A DNA stretch of 64,000 nucleotides, from the NCBI GenBank assembly GCA_030220185.1, contig JASPKZ010008350.1, forward strand, positions 897,501 through 961,500. Direction: 5' to 3'. Both the position numbers and the translations under genes were made by a program. Every line of letters starts with the position of its first letter. Position 1 is the stretch's first letter. The notes below the pieces were generated by a model. The model saw nothing but the letters and a program-made list of their open reading frames with translations, was not told the origin of the DNA and ran no database searches. Origin of the DNA: Diploptera punctata. Taxonomy: Eukaryota; Arthropoda; Insecta; Blattodea; Blaberidae. Positions 1 through 10,334 of this stretch are shown here, in pieces.

Positions 1-289
1 GCTTTGAGCACAGCTTGCTAGATTTAAAACAGCTAAACCATTATCTGTCCTACGAACAGCAGCTAGCTTCGTCATTCGTCTAGCGTTACAAAATTAAATT
101 ATGCATTACACTAAGTGGATACTTCGATTAAAAGAATAAAATGACAAAACACAATAAATGAATTTTTATTTGGAAAACAATTAAAAAGTAACATAAAAAC
201 ACTTTGTCAAATAACTTTGTTTTGAGGACACCACAAAAAAGTCGAAAAAAGAAATACCAAATTCAGTAAAAGCTCCTTATTCGCGGGGG

Positions 290-705
290 ACATATTCCTG
301 TGACAATACAATAATTTCATATTCATTTTCTAAAATCCTGGTCAGAATCATCAGAAAATAAAAAAAAAGCGTATTTGTATTTATGTAACGGAATCTTTGA
401 ACACGATTTTCACCCACTTCGAGACATTGGATAGACTTGAAACTTTGTATACTTGTAAAAAGAACCCGTGACAATACAATCATTTCATATTTATTTTCTA
501 AAATCCTGGCCAGAATCATCAGAAAATTAAAAAAAGTGTCTTTGTATTTATGTAACGGGATCTTTGAACACGATTTTCACCCACTTAGAGACATTGGATC
601 GACTTGAAACTTTGTATACTTGTAAAGGACCCGTGACACTACAATAATTTCATATTTTATTTCTAAATTCCTGGCCAGAATCATCAGAAAATAAAATAAA
701 TTAAA
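290..705. repeat. Tandem minisatellite, period about 165-168 bp, about 2.4 copies
   Basis: The phrase beginning TGACAATACA/TGACACTACA starts at 301, 469 and 634, and the bases after it (TTTCATAT, CAGAATCATCAGAAAA, GAACACGATTTTCACCCACT, GAAACTTTGTATACTTGTAA) recur in order. Units differ by scattered substitutions and one short length change. The third copy is cut off near 705. Any open frame here is a by-product of the repeat. Confidence 0.9.
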
Positions 706-742
706 ACTGGTATAATAGGTTACGGACTTGTCGACTTTTTAG

Positions 743-832
743 TCAATCGTTGTAATAGTTGGTAGAGCGGTGAACTAGTGGTATATAATATCAGTAATCC
801 ATAAGTCGCTGGTTCGAATCCGGCTGGGGGAA
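743..832 (+). pseudogene. tRNA-Tyr(GTA) pseudogene retaining its intron
   Basis: The segment AGTTGGTAGAGCGG matches the D-arm/A box, and GTCGCTGGTTCGAATCCGGCT the anticodon-stem 3' side and T-arm (B box) of animal tRNA-Tyr. Between them lies an 18-base AT-rich stretch at the canonical tRNA-Tyr intron site. Where the functional gene reads GGACTGTAG before the intron, this copy reads GAACTAG, so the GTA anticodon is damaged. The 5' acceptor half is degenerate and does not pair with the 3' end GGGGGAA. It is probably dead; it could instead be the head of a tRNA-Tyr-derived SINE, but no repeated tail was seen. Confidence 0.72.
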
Positions 833-944
833 TTTTTTTATTAGAAGAGTAATACTTTTAGCTAATACTACATTAGTATGGAATTTAAATATATTTACAT
901 TCTTATCTTATTCTGTAAAATATTAAAACTAAAAAATAAAAAAT

Positions 945-1428
945 AAATAATATGTTTTAAAAAACTAAAACAGCACAGCACGCTTTATTAGAAAACCGAA
1001 CTCAAAAATGAAAAATAATTTTAATTTCCAACACGCTTGGAATAAATTTAAAGTGGCCAACAAAAAAATCATCTCCAACACATATATAATAAAACTAGAA
1101 TTATCAACAAAAAAGAAAATAATTTTACCATCAAAAGCGTGGGGTGCTTTTTATGATTTTTACATGTTCTTCTTAGAGACTTTACTTTCACCAATATCCG
1201 TTTATTATCAAATATATTAACTGATATAGAGCACCCCACGCTTTTGATGGTAAAATTATTTTCTTTTTGTTGATAATTCTAGTTTTATTCTATATGCGTT
1301 GGAGATGATTTTTTTGTTGACCACTTTAAATTTATCCCAAGCGTGTTGGAAATTAAATTTATTTTTCATTTTTGAGTTCGGTTTTCTAATAAAGCGTGCT
1401 GTTTTAGTTTTTTAAACTATTATTTATT
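945..1428. mobile_element. Fold-back (long inverted repeat) element, arms about 200 bp
   Basis: Bases 945-1148 reappear as reverse complement at 1229-1428 with over 90% identity by eye, separated by an 80-bp spacer. The inner edge is GCGTGGGGTGCT against AGCACCCCACGC. The left arm carries a 5-bp duplication (AGCAC) absent from the right. There is no coding capacity. The form is that of a fold-back or MITE-type DNA element, or a palindromic duplication. No TSD could be fixed because both ends run into A/T-rich sequence. Confidence 0.85.
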
Positions 1429-1787
1429 ACTTTAAGCAACAACAGTACTTTTTTTCCGCTTCGGAACTATTTTTCTTTCCTTTTACTCGACATTATAAAT
1501 TGACAACAAAGCAGAAGATACACGTGTTATTCAATCAAAATTATTGCAACGAATGACAAGTTCAAACAATAAAACACCGATCGTGGCGAGGGCGGCATTT
1601 ATCAACGAACATAGCGGCTCGTGAAATGCTGCGACGGTGTCTTTTAACAATCAACTTTAGGCATAGTGATAATATGGTTTGTTTTACTTTGATATTAATT
1701 TGTCCAATTGGTTTGAATCACTCTTTGTAAAAGCCGCCTTGACACGTGTCTGGAATAAAAAAGTTGTCGATGCGTTAATAAAGGATA
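1429..1787. other. Unassigned sequence
   Basis: No coding frame or recognised repeat was seen. GC content rises modestly around 1580-1640. Confidence 0.5.
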
Positions 1788-1890
1788 CTAATCCTTCACC
1801 CCTACATTGGCTAGATGGTCATCTACCTATGTGATTAACACATGTGGATGTGAGGCTAGTAGCCGGCTGGTAGGCCTGTCGCACTTGGAG
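1788..1890 (+). mobile_element. SINE-1 3'-tail fragment
   Basis: It matches the distal part of the full SINE-1 at 56595-56934 (CACCCCTACATTGGCT, CACATGTGGATGTGAGGC, AGCCGGCTGGTAGG). The tRNA-like head is missing. A short deletion near 1878 joins two AGGC repeats, so the AGGCCT here is intrinsic to the SINE. Confidence 0.75.
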
Positions 1891-2019
1891 TTTGAATCCT
1901 TCTAATATTATACCGACTGCATCCGAGAATAAATATATTTTTAACTGCGAATACAGGAACTGTGTCCCAAATTTTTTACCCGCGAATAAGGGAACTGCGA
2001 ATAAGGAACTTTTACTGTA

Positions 2020-2110
2020 GTCTGCAAGAAGTCCATCATGTAGGAATTGCGTGAACAAAACGAATTCCACAAGTCGAAGTCATACTCCAATTTTGCTGAT
2101 TAACCGAATA
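2020..2110. repeat. Dispersed repeat R2 (copy 1)
   Basis: This segment, containing TTTTGCTGATTAACCGAAT and an upstream GAATTGCGTGAACAAA, aligns with 35630-35730 (TTTTGCTGGTTTAAGAAAT and GGAACTGCGTAAACTAA). There is no coding content. The family is unknown. Confidence 0.55.
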
Positions 2111-2149
2111 CATATTTTTTTTTAACGCAATATGCTTACCTAAAACTAA

Positions 2150-2228
2150 ACTCCATGGCGGTAGGCCTAGAATGCTCTTGGCCTACCAGTCGGCTGCTGG
2201 CTTCCCATGTAGATGTGTTAATCAAAGA
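2150..2228 (-). mobile_element. SINE-1 3'-tail fragment
   Basis: The reverse complement matches the SINE-1 tail, including the GCCGACTGGTAGGC region and the AACACATCTACATGGG variant of the conserved block. It directly abuts a LINE-A fragment on the same strand. Confidence 0.65.
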
Positions 2229-2455
2229 TTCCTATAAAGATCATGTAACCCAGTGTTAAGTAGTCTTCTCTATTCATCGGTCTGTTCATCTCTTTGGTCC
2301 AACATTTTTCGTAAGAACTTTATTCTCAAATATTCGTCGTAATCTCTTTTCCTCCCTTAAAGTAAGAGTCCATCCACATATAGGCCTAACTGGGAGAATA
2401 ACAGTTTTATGTATTTTCAGTTAAACGTATTTTGAAAGGAGTTGGTGAGACAAGA
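2229..2455 (-). pseudogene. LINE-A reverse transcriptase C-terminal fragment
   Basis: The reverse complement covers the part of LINE-A from the YKTI(I)LPVILYG stretch through LREERRLRVFENKVLRK to GEWRRLHN, interrupted by small deletions. The order matches the better copies at 27880-28865 and 39135-40370. It contains a TAGGCCTA octamer at 2381-2388 where the other copies have only TA. Confidence 0.8.
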
Positions 2456-3356
2456 ATTTTAACTGATGGCAGTTGTTCAAAATAAATTTATGATCCATCA
2501 CATCGTGGAAAACGTACAAATTATGATATGATACATTTCTAAAATCATTATAATAAAGTGGGAAAAAATACAGTTTGATCCAATATGATATAACAGCCGT
2601 TAAATTACAGTCTCAGGGATACGAAATCACTTAAAACCAAATATGGACCGCGGGTGGATTTAAAACGATTTAAAATAATTCTCCACACGACCATGATTCT
2701 AGTGTTTTATTAATCTGAGAATAAGAACGGTAAACAAAATTATTACATTATGAAATTATTACGTTCAGTAGCAGGCTACATATTGTTAGGTAAGAAATAC
2801 AATAAAGAAATAACCGAATTAAAACATCATCTTGAAATATTTTCTCTTTGCTAGAAAATCTCTTACATTAGAAACGGCTATTTTCAATGTACCTGCATTC
2901 ATTGACCTACGTCTCGCTTTTAGTCACCGTCGTTGAATCAGTCCGGCTATTCTTCTGGAGATTTCGAGTTTATTGAAGTGTCCTCAGGATGGATAACCAA
3001 TCAATCACTGAGTAAGTTCAGTGGTAACTAGCCTTAGCCTTCAAACCTGCTTTTCTGTAGGGATGTGCTCCCTTAGCCGAAGGTCTCAGATTTTAGGCGC
3101 TGAGAACTCGCCTGCATCCGCTTCTCTCTGCTACAACAAAAGTTGCATTGCCCAGGGATCACGAACGTGGACGTGAGAAGTCGGATTTTCTGGCAGAACT
3201 GACTGATATTATAAGATTTGTGGGTATCAAAGAGAAGACCCAGGAAGCGAAAGAGAGAACAGCTATAAATTCTGGAGACGGAACGGATCAAGTGGTCCAA
3301 TTCTTGAAGCTTGTGATGATAACGGTGACGATTAAAACATATACAGTTATATAGAT
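2456..3356. other. Unassigned AT-rich sequence
   Basis: No convincing gene. Short open frames around 3073-3411 exist on both strands without recognisable motifs, and I do not call them. Confidence 0.5.
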
Positions 3357-3538
3357 AAAATTCAAAATTCAAGATCAACTGGCTCAAACACATTGAAAGA
3401 ATGACACCCAATACACTCTCACAAATTTTGCTTCACTACCAACCCAAAGGAAGAAGAAATATCGGATGCCCCATAAATAGATGGAGGATAAGGTCTCCTG
3501 GAGTCGAAACAGGTTTATGGCCTAATTCCGTGACTTAG
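3357..3538 (+). pseudogene. LINE-B reverse transcriptase C-terminal tail
   Basis: One frame reads NSKFKINWLKHIERM, then GRRNIGCPINRW, then a run ending PNSV before a stop. This is the (W..HI.RM)...(GRR..GRP..RW)...(E..PNP) signature of the last 60 residues of insect non-LTR reverse transcriptases, seen also at 15840-16085 and 49435-50020. The remainder of the element is absent. Confidence 0.75.
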
Positions 3539-4729
3539 AATAATAAGTATGCTCTTTTTTTCAAAGCAATGTAATTTATCTTCATTTAAATGAGCTGATT
3601 TCATATTATTACTTCTTTACGACCTACATTCCTGGTGGACTATTGGTTATCGTACTGGTCTCTGATGACATTTCGCGGGATATCTGGCCAGTTTCGGAAG
3701 AATGTTTTAGGGAGAAATAATCTTAGAAGGGAACTTAAAGCCGTTGGTCCCGTTTCATATATTTACAGAATATAAAACAATCTCAATCCTAAAAAAGAAG
3801 CCTCTGGCCAAAATGTGTCGGCCTTTCAAGCCCAAATTTCAATTGCGACGCTAATTAATTTAGCTGTTAAAGACAGTCGTTAAATAATAACAATAAAAAT
3901 CTCTTGCATATGGCTTTGAAATATATCTATAAATGTAGTAATCAGTTTTATATAGACTACAGGCTATTTTTAAATTGCAGAAACGTTTACACCGCATCTA
4001 CAATATTGTCTTAAGAATAGATTGTAGGCCTACATGGCAATCAATAAAAGAGTACATTGATACTAAACAGTTAATGAATTAAGGGATTTAGAAAATTTAC
4101 AACATCCAAACTATGTATAGAAATAAAATGTAATTAATGGAAAGAAAAAAAGACATTTAGAAAATGTGTACTGTTCAAACTTCATTTATATAGATCAAAT
4201 GGAGTTGTTAGAAAAACACCAAATATTCCGGAAGGTTCTGTTTACGTCACTGTTTTTAGAGAAGCCGTAAAATCCTACAATATGAAAATTAAAATGTTAT
4301 AAATAATAACAATACAGAACTTTTTTATCCATGTTCCTCAATTAGAATTGATTTTTATTTTAAAAAAAGAAACCTCGTCAAATTATTAAATCATGAAGGC
4401 CTTTAAAAAACATGTTTCATCTTCGGCATGCTAAATGAATGAAAATTAGTGTATAACTTACCCCATTGAAGTCCAGTCACACACCTGAAAATTACAAATT
4501 TTGTATTAATAATTTCATTTTAATGAAGGCAACAAACTGTTTCTTCTATTGGAAGAATTTATGTAGTGTAAAGGCAAAATATGACATATGCCTATGATTT
4601 ATAAACCACAGAAACACATATGTAATATTTTGACTATTCATTACATAATTCCGCAAGAGATCATTATGTCACTAAAAGAGAAGATCACGGGATAGCTAAG
4701 AATCGTAGTACACATCGCATCATATTACT
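3539..4729. other. Unassigned AT-rich sequence
   Basis: No coding frame above background and no recognised repeat. A TAGGCCTA octamer occurs near 4028. Confidence 0.5.
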
Positions 4730-4890
4730 ATGAAACCCACACGTTCATGGTCGCGCAGACGGAAAGCACTTCACACATCCCTATCCTGTAGGCCTACTAA
4801 TGTTTTCCAATCATCTCCTATATAATCTGCTTCCCTCAAATCATGGTTAATGTTATTCTTCTACCTCATTCTTGGTCTACCAACCGGGCA
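4730..4890 (-). pseudogene. LINE-A 3'-end fragment
   Basis: The reverse complement aligns with the last codons and 3' end of LINE-A: the VGRPRMR..N(I)NH block, then the W(K)TLAQDRD region and the Ala/Arg-rich end. Relative to copies at 6260 and 45530 it carries TAGGCCTA at 4789-4796. Confidence 0.75.
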
Positions 4891-6153
4891 ACATTATTTC
4901 TATCACTTCTTGATATTTCAATAAAATATATATTTTAAGATAATAGCTATATTTTAGAACTACACGGGATAGAAGCCTAAATAAATTTATAATACTTCAA
5001 TTTCAAACTTCATTATCTCCGGATATGAATGTGGGCCTACGGAGAGATTAAATCCACAAAACCATAAAATCTCTGGCTTCGATAGTTACCAGTGAATTTG
5101 TGAAATTTCAAACTTTAGATAGTCCAGGTCTCTGTAGACCAATCGATATCTCGATTATAAGATTATAGATTTTCTACATGCTACAGAATAATTATTAGAA
5201 ATTACGAAAAATCACTGTGCTATTTTTTTGTTTTATGAACTGTAAATAAAAATTGTTCTTGGAGTTGACATACATACTTAAGGCATAACAAAAGAAGTTA
5301 ACGTATATAATTAATATTTATATACTTCATTTACTAGCAGGCCTAACTAAATAAGCGAGTTACTATTTCAGTGTCACTATCTACACGTCTTTCTATATAT
5401 ATAGGGCCTATATATGCTGTTTATAATCTACAGACACTGTTTATACTTCTTGACGTCTCATATTACAGAACCTCCTGCTATAGGCTATAATGAATGTTGA
5501 ATGTTTTATCACAAGAGATTAGGGAGACATAGCCCTAAGCATATTTCTTTTGCGCTTTTTTACCTCAGCAACTTAATTTTTGGTTTCTGATATTTTCGTA
5601 CCCTTATTATATTAATTTAATTAAGTTTAACTTCAGCTTTTTAAAAGTCAATTTATATTCTCATTTTCCTGTATTATAGGCCTATTGTTCTTTTTTCTTT
5701 AATTTATACTAAGGCATTCGATAGGTAATGACAACATTGTTGTAAATTAGCGATCCTAGTGGTGACCAATGTAACCTTGTAGTATGTTGTTGAACGGTCT
5801 TTGTCGTATAAATATGTAATATTGAAAGTCTCAACATAGCAATATTTTGTGAATACATTCACTCTTTCTCACATTTATTAAGTAATACCGCCCTAACAAG
5901 GTATTCACTAGATTTTTTAGAAGGTGGAATTGAGAAGTACTCGAACATCCCCTAATTTCACCAAACGTGAGCCCTTGTGACTAAAACTTTTACTCAAAGA
6001 TCAAAGAACCTTTACGAGGTATTCGATTACAATCAAGAGTTGACATAAAGTCCAGTTCTGATAACCGTAGCCGTCTTGGTGAATTCTAAGACATGTGGCA
6101 GGAGGAAACATTGCCGAGTGGGGGGAAGTAGTAGCCATGCAAAAAACATGTTC

Positions 6154-6155
<2 letters not shown>
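4891..6155. other. Unassigned AT-rich sequence
   Basis: No gene recognised. A TAGGGCCTA variant lies within a TA run near 5403, and TAGGCCTA near 5683. Confidence 0.5.

Positions 6156-6195
<40 letters not shown>
6156..6195. repeat. (AAT)n microsatellite
   Basis: About 13 uninterrupted AAT/ATA units sit directly beside the 3' end of the LINE-A copy at 6194. Confidence 0.95.
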
Positions 6196-6199
<4 letters not shown>

Positions 6200-7318
6200 C
6201 TCACTGGCACTATCGAACCTGTAGGTTCATGGCCGCGCGGACATAAGCTTTCCATACATCCCTATCCTGAGCTAATGCTTTCCAATCATTCCCTGTATAA
6301 TCTACTCCCCTCAAATCATAGTTAATGTTGTTCTCCCACCTCATTCTTGGTCTACAAACTGGGCGTTTTCCTTCTGGCTTTCCTATAAGAAGTTTCCATG
6401 CACTCTTTCATTCCCCATACGAGCAACATGTCCTGCCCATCGCAATCTACGAGACTTAACTGTTCTTATTATATCTGGTTTCCTATAAAGACCATATAGT
6501 TCATTGTTATGTAGTCTTCTCCATTCACCTGTCTGTTCATCTCTCTTTGGTCCAACAATTTTCCTCCGATTGATTGAGGGTCTTTCCACTTTTCAGCGGT
6601 TGCCCTTTTACCAGCCGGCTGCTGGCCCTTCACATCCACATGTGTCAATCACAGAGGAAGATGATCAACAGCCAGTGTAGGGGTGACATATAGTTAGCAT
6701 GTCGAGTCCCCCAGCCGTTATAGCTGGTTCCTCAACCTGGAGCCGCTACTTATTGTAGCTACCCAATTGCCTCACGATGCTGGATGGGCACCGGTCCCAT
6801 ACTGACCGAAATACCATGAGAAAATTTCTTCCCCCATGGAGACTCGAACCAGCGCAAGTCCCGTAGCTCTGCGCCAAGGCTTCCTTCCTTAACCGCTCGG
6901 CTACGGCGCGGGACAATTTTCCTAAGAACTTTATTCTCAAATACCCGTAATCTCCTTTCCTCCCTTAAAGTAAGAGTCCATGTTTCGCACCCATATAATA
7001 TAACTGGTAGAATAATAGTTTTATATATTTTCAGCTTAACGTTTTTTGAAAGGAGTTGGGACGTCAAAAGTCTCTGTAATGCATAATAACACGCATTTCC
7101 AGAATTGAGCCTATGTTTAATTTCTTTGTGTATCTCATTCCTATTTGTGATTATTGTTCCTAGGTATTTGAATTCAGGCACTTCCTCAAAATTTCTCTCA
7201 TTTGTCATTAGCTGTCCATTTCCATTATATACTGAATTTGTACGTGTGACCATATGTTTAGTTTTACTGATATTTACTTCCAGTCCTAATTTCTTAGTGT
7301 TACTCAATAGTGTGTAAT
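6194..7318 (-). pseudogene. LINE-A non-LTR retrotransposon, 3' half, split by a SINE
   Basis: On the minus strand, translation from about 7307 gives NTKKLGLEVNISKTKHM, a palm-domain segment downstream of the catalytic YADD, then LRVFENKVLRKI at 6925. The frame is then broken by the SINE-1 inserted at 6566-6912 and resumes below 6565 with GPKRDEQTGEWRRLH, RRLRWAGHVARMGNER and the GRP..R tail. Its 3' end (CGGGTTCGATAGTGCCAGTGAGTAAGT consensus type) meets an (AAT)n array. The 5' part including YADD is missing, so the element is dead. The product would have been an endonuclease-reverse transcriptase acting by target-primed reverse transcription. Confidence 0.88.
6566..6912 (-). mobile_element. 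SINE-1, full length, inserted in LINE-A
   Basis: Read on the minus strand it begins with a tRNA-like head (CGCCGTAGCCGAGCGGTTAAG as A box, split around GGTTCGAGTCTCC as B box) and ends in the conserved tail with CACATGTGGATGTGAAGGG. It is flanked by an 11-bp TSD, ACAATTTTCCT, at 6555-6565 and 6913-6923. That sequence is LINE-A coding DNA, so the SINE is younger than the LINE. Confidence 0.92.
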
Positions 7319-7322
7319 AATG

Positions 7323-7368
<46 letters not shown>
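7318..7368. repeat. (AAT)n microsatellite
   Basis: About 15 AAT units at the 5'-truncated edge of the LINE-A copy. With the array at 6156 it brackets the element, which suggests insertion into, or slippage at, an AAT tract. Confidence 0.95.
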
Positions 7369-7370
<2 letters not shown>

Positions 7371-7734
7371 TGTTATAAAAATAATTTTTTATATAATGTA
7401 CACTTCAAACATATGAGAAAACACAAGTATTCACTAACACAGAACTAGTAGATAAAAAAATTCAACGTGTAGAAACTATTATGTTTTCAAATCTGAGTGT
7501 AGTTTCTGGCAGTACCTGCATCTCGCCCTCTTCTCTTACCTCACATACAACATAGACCCCTCGATAGCGGCTACAGAAACCAGAACTGAAGTATAGAAAG
7601 CTCTAGATCGATCGGATGAAACAGATATCCAGAAATGGGTAGCAGATGGAACACGCCGTCTTCCAAGGATTTGGTAATATTTAGTTGACTTGAAAAGAGA
7701 TTATAAATTAAGTCGTAATGTTAGAAAAATATCA

Positions 7735-8628
7735 AAATATCAATAAGTAAAACGAAAATCCTAGCTTTTAAGGGATCAGATACCGTAAGAGCTACAAGCC
7801 GGAAGGTCGAGGGTTCGAGCCCCGTGGGGGTCAGGATTTTTAAACTGACCCAAACCCTCTGCCGGCACTATGGTCCTGGGGTCGACTCAGCCTCTAACGA
7901 AATGAGTACCAGACGCTTGTTCTGGGGGTAAATGCGGCCGTCACGCAGGGCTGACAACCCGGCTGGCATCAAGTGCCGATTGTCTAGAAAAGTGGGAGCC
8001 TTAACCTTCTACTACCCCATGGGCCTCGTGAGGCCTGTCGTGGGATCACTTTACTTAAAATAATTCTGGAGGGGAAACCCATTGAACAAGTGAACCATTT
8101 TAAATACCTGGGTTATGAAATCTCCTATTTTAAAAATGAAGATCTATTCAACAAACTTAATAAATTTAATTATATATATATGGAACAATCAAAAGGATAT
8201 TTAAAAGCACAAGAAAAGAAACAAAACTAAAATTTTATAAAGTAGTGGCAGTCCCCTTACTATTTATGGCAGTGAATTTTGGGGTTTAACTAAAAGAGAA
8301 GAGAAGATCATAGAAGAAGCTGAAATGAGATTTCTGAGAAGTGTGGCTGGTTGCAAACTTCTAGATAAGAGAAGAAGTGAAGATATTAGAAATGAGCTAA
8401 ATATCTTTAAACTCTTAGATAGAATAAAAGAATCTAGAAAAAATGGAAAGAACATGTTCAAATAATGGAAGATGATCGCATTCCCAAAATTATACTTAAA
8501 TAGAAACCAAAGGACGCAGGAATGTTGGTAGACCGAAGAAGAGATGGATCCAATTTTTGAATGATAATCTATGAGACCGGAACAAGCCACATGGGCTTAA
8601 TCCGAGATTGTTGATGATGATGATGATG
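7735..8628 (+). pseudogene. LINE-B reverse transcriptase C-terminal half, split by SINE-2
   Basis: The left piece reads ISISKTKILAFKGSDT up to 7786. After SINE-2 the frame continues with KIILEGKPIEQVNHFKYLGYEIS from 8059, then TKLKFYKVVAVPLL. A 1-2 base deletion at about 8265 shifts the frame to a YGSEFWGLT-like stretch, EAEMRFLRSVAGC and RRSEDIRNELNIF, ending in WKEHVQIMEDDRIPK and GRPKKRW-like remnants. The 3' end, after the GGCTTAATCC motif, is a (GAT)n tail at 8610-8628. The (KT)...YLGY...YGSE...H..RM order is characteristic of insect non-LTR elements. Confidence 0.85.
7787..8058 (+). mobile_element. SINE-2, 5'-damaged copy inserted in LINE-B
   Basis: It matches the complete SINE-2 at 61167-61473 from GAGCTACAAGCCGG through the B box GGTTCGAGCCCCG, GGCGGCACTATGG-like body and GGGATCACTTTACTT tail. 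The A-box part of the tRNA head is missing. It interrupts a LINE-B reading frame. No clean TSD is visible, probably because of the 5' deletion. Confidence 0.85.
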
Positions 8629-8707
8629 TCAGAACTACGTAAATATTTTTTTTTATGTTATAACAATATTGCCATTACTTATCGAACGCCCTAGTAGTAT
8701 TTTTCAC

Positions 8708-8770
8708 AGGCCGAGTGGAAGAGAAGGTCTAATGGCCTTAACCCTGCTATATAGTTTAAATGAATCATTA
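8708..8770 (+). mobile_element. LINE-K 3'-tail fragment
   Basis: The motif GAGTGGAAGAGAAGG...GGCCTTAACCCTGC recurs at 17838 (minus), 42428 and 52165, and in weaker form at 32836, each time followed by A-rich or (AAT/ATT)n sequence. I take it as the 3' end of an otherwise missing retroelement. Confidence 0.6.
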
Positions 8771-9344
8771 CCACAATATGAAGTCACTCTATATATACAA
8801 TCACTCTGTGTTAACGCCTTCTGTAACATAATTCTTGCTGAGATATGAACTGAGTAATGAATTGTATGAGTCATGCATTGCTATGTTATGCATGACATTA
8901 AGTATTACAATTACACAATGTACAGAGGTGTAGTGCATGAGAACACCCACCATTGTCGTTATTTGAGGCCATTGAATACATTCTTCTATTTAATATATTC
9001 ATTCACACGATTCAAACTGAAACATGTTTATTCCCATTCTTTCTAACCCTATAAATCAAATTAAGTTACTCTAAAATTTATGACTTTATAATAAGATAAA
9101 TCATAGATATAAAGGCAAATAGAAAGGTCTAAGGGGACGACAGTTTTATCGTAGCATCATGTTGCTACTCGTACCGGATGAGATGAAATAAGAGAATCAA
9201 TGCTGAATTACTTACTTCTTCTTGTTTCTCGTAAATTACGTCCAGTAAAAAAAAAAATACAACCTCTATTGGTGTTCAGTTTAATTCCAGGTCCAAGGAT
9301 GAGATGAAATGCCTATCATATTATTGAAGGTATTACTCGACAAC
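8771..9344. other. Unassigned AT-rich sequence
   Basis: No gene or repeat recognised. Confidence 0.5.
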
Positions 9345-9730
9345 GTTAATTTTCATTGCGGAAAAACTGTGAACTAAAAGAATGTGGTAACAGTAAGTAT
9401 ACCCGAGCCGTCGATTCTCCGGCTCTGAAGTTTAGCATGTACGAGGGGTAAAGGGAGAACTCGCCCTCTACTGCCAATAAGAAAATAGTTGTAGTGGAAG
9501 TGAACGTTTGCCACAACCAATCACTGCTCTTGACGCAGCTATAGCGCGCTAGTAAGGTTTGAAATTGCTGAGATGTTGTCAGCTGTATGTCTGCCAACCG
9601 CGTACATAAAGCGGCCACTCCCACTGAATATCCAAATCGGCAACACTGTCGTGAAAACGTCAAGGCCGGAGAATCAGTGGTTGCTGTGTAGAGGTTGGAG
9701 GTAGTAGACCCTTGTCTCAGGTTGTAGTGA
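9345..9730. other. GC-richer low-copy region of unknown nature
   Basis: About 380 bp of visibly higher GC and CpG content than its surroundings, without a match elsewhere in the window. Short inverted copies of ATTCTCCGGC occur near 9414 and 9665. A 105-codon frame on the minus strand has no recognisable domain. It could be a promoter or 5' exon of a host gene, or the interior of an unrepresented element. Confidence 0.3.
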
Positions 9731-10104
9731 CAGTGTATAATAAGTTACTAGTGATAATACCAAGTGCAAAACTTAGACTTTGTATTCACAGAATATACAC
9801 ATTTAAGTCTGACAGACAGTAGTTGGAAATCAGTGCTGATTTAACTTCTCTATACGTCATTTTATCCAAAAACCCGTAGGCATACAAACTCCGATGATCT
9901 TTTATTAACGTTATCTCCTATTTCAAGTAGGTCTACCACTATATTTTGCCACTATTTTTACCACTTGCCCAAACATTCGCTTGTACCAAAGGTGGAAGCA
10001 GACACTTTCCCCATCCTAAACACTAGCGCCATTGCTTCCCTCGCCGGCTAAAAAGTTAACGCGGTCGAGTAATATGTAATAACGAGGATGTCTGCTGATT
10101 GGGC

Positions 10105-10300
10105 TTGTCGCGCCATCACAGGAGCAGGGAATTAAATGAAACGAAATGGCTGACATAATTATGGAGAAGTGGTGGGATGAAGTTTTTTTAGCATGGGAAA
10201 GCGGGAGAAATATCGCGAAGAAACTATTCTGGCTCCGACTCATGCAATAGGAAACCAATATGGAATTACTGAAACGCGAACTCGAGATCCAGAAGTGAAG
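10105..10300 (-). mobile_element. SINE-5, degraded copy
   Basis: It aligns with the body of SINE-5 at 26279-26593 (CATCACAGGAGC, AATGAAACGAAAT, GGAGAAGTGGTGG, GCATGGGAAAGCGGGAGAAA). The tRNA-like head is decayed. Confidence 0.6.
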
Positions 10301-10334
10301 TCACCTTATATTAGGAGTATGTATTATTTTTTCC

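Noticed and set aside
1008..1220. 70-codon open frame
   Set aside because: It lies in one arm of the fold-back and has no motif; the opposite arm does not preserve it.
1870..2180. AGGCCT sites in SINE-1 tails as further scar insertions
   Set aside because: They are explained by the SINE-1 consensus (AGGCCT is intrinsic) and by a small deletion, so I excluded them from the scar list.
8264..8590. 108-codon minus-strand open frame
   Set aside because: It is antisense to a recognisable LINE-B reverse transcriptase.
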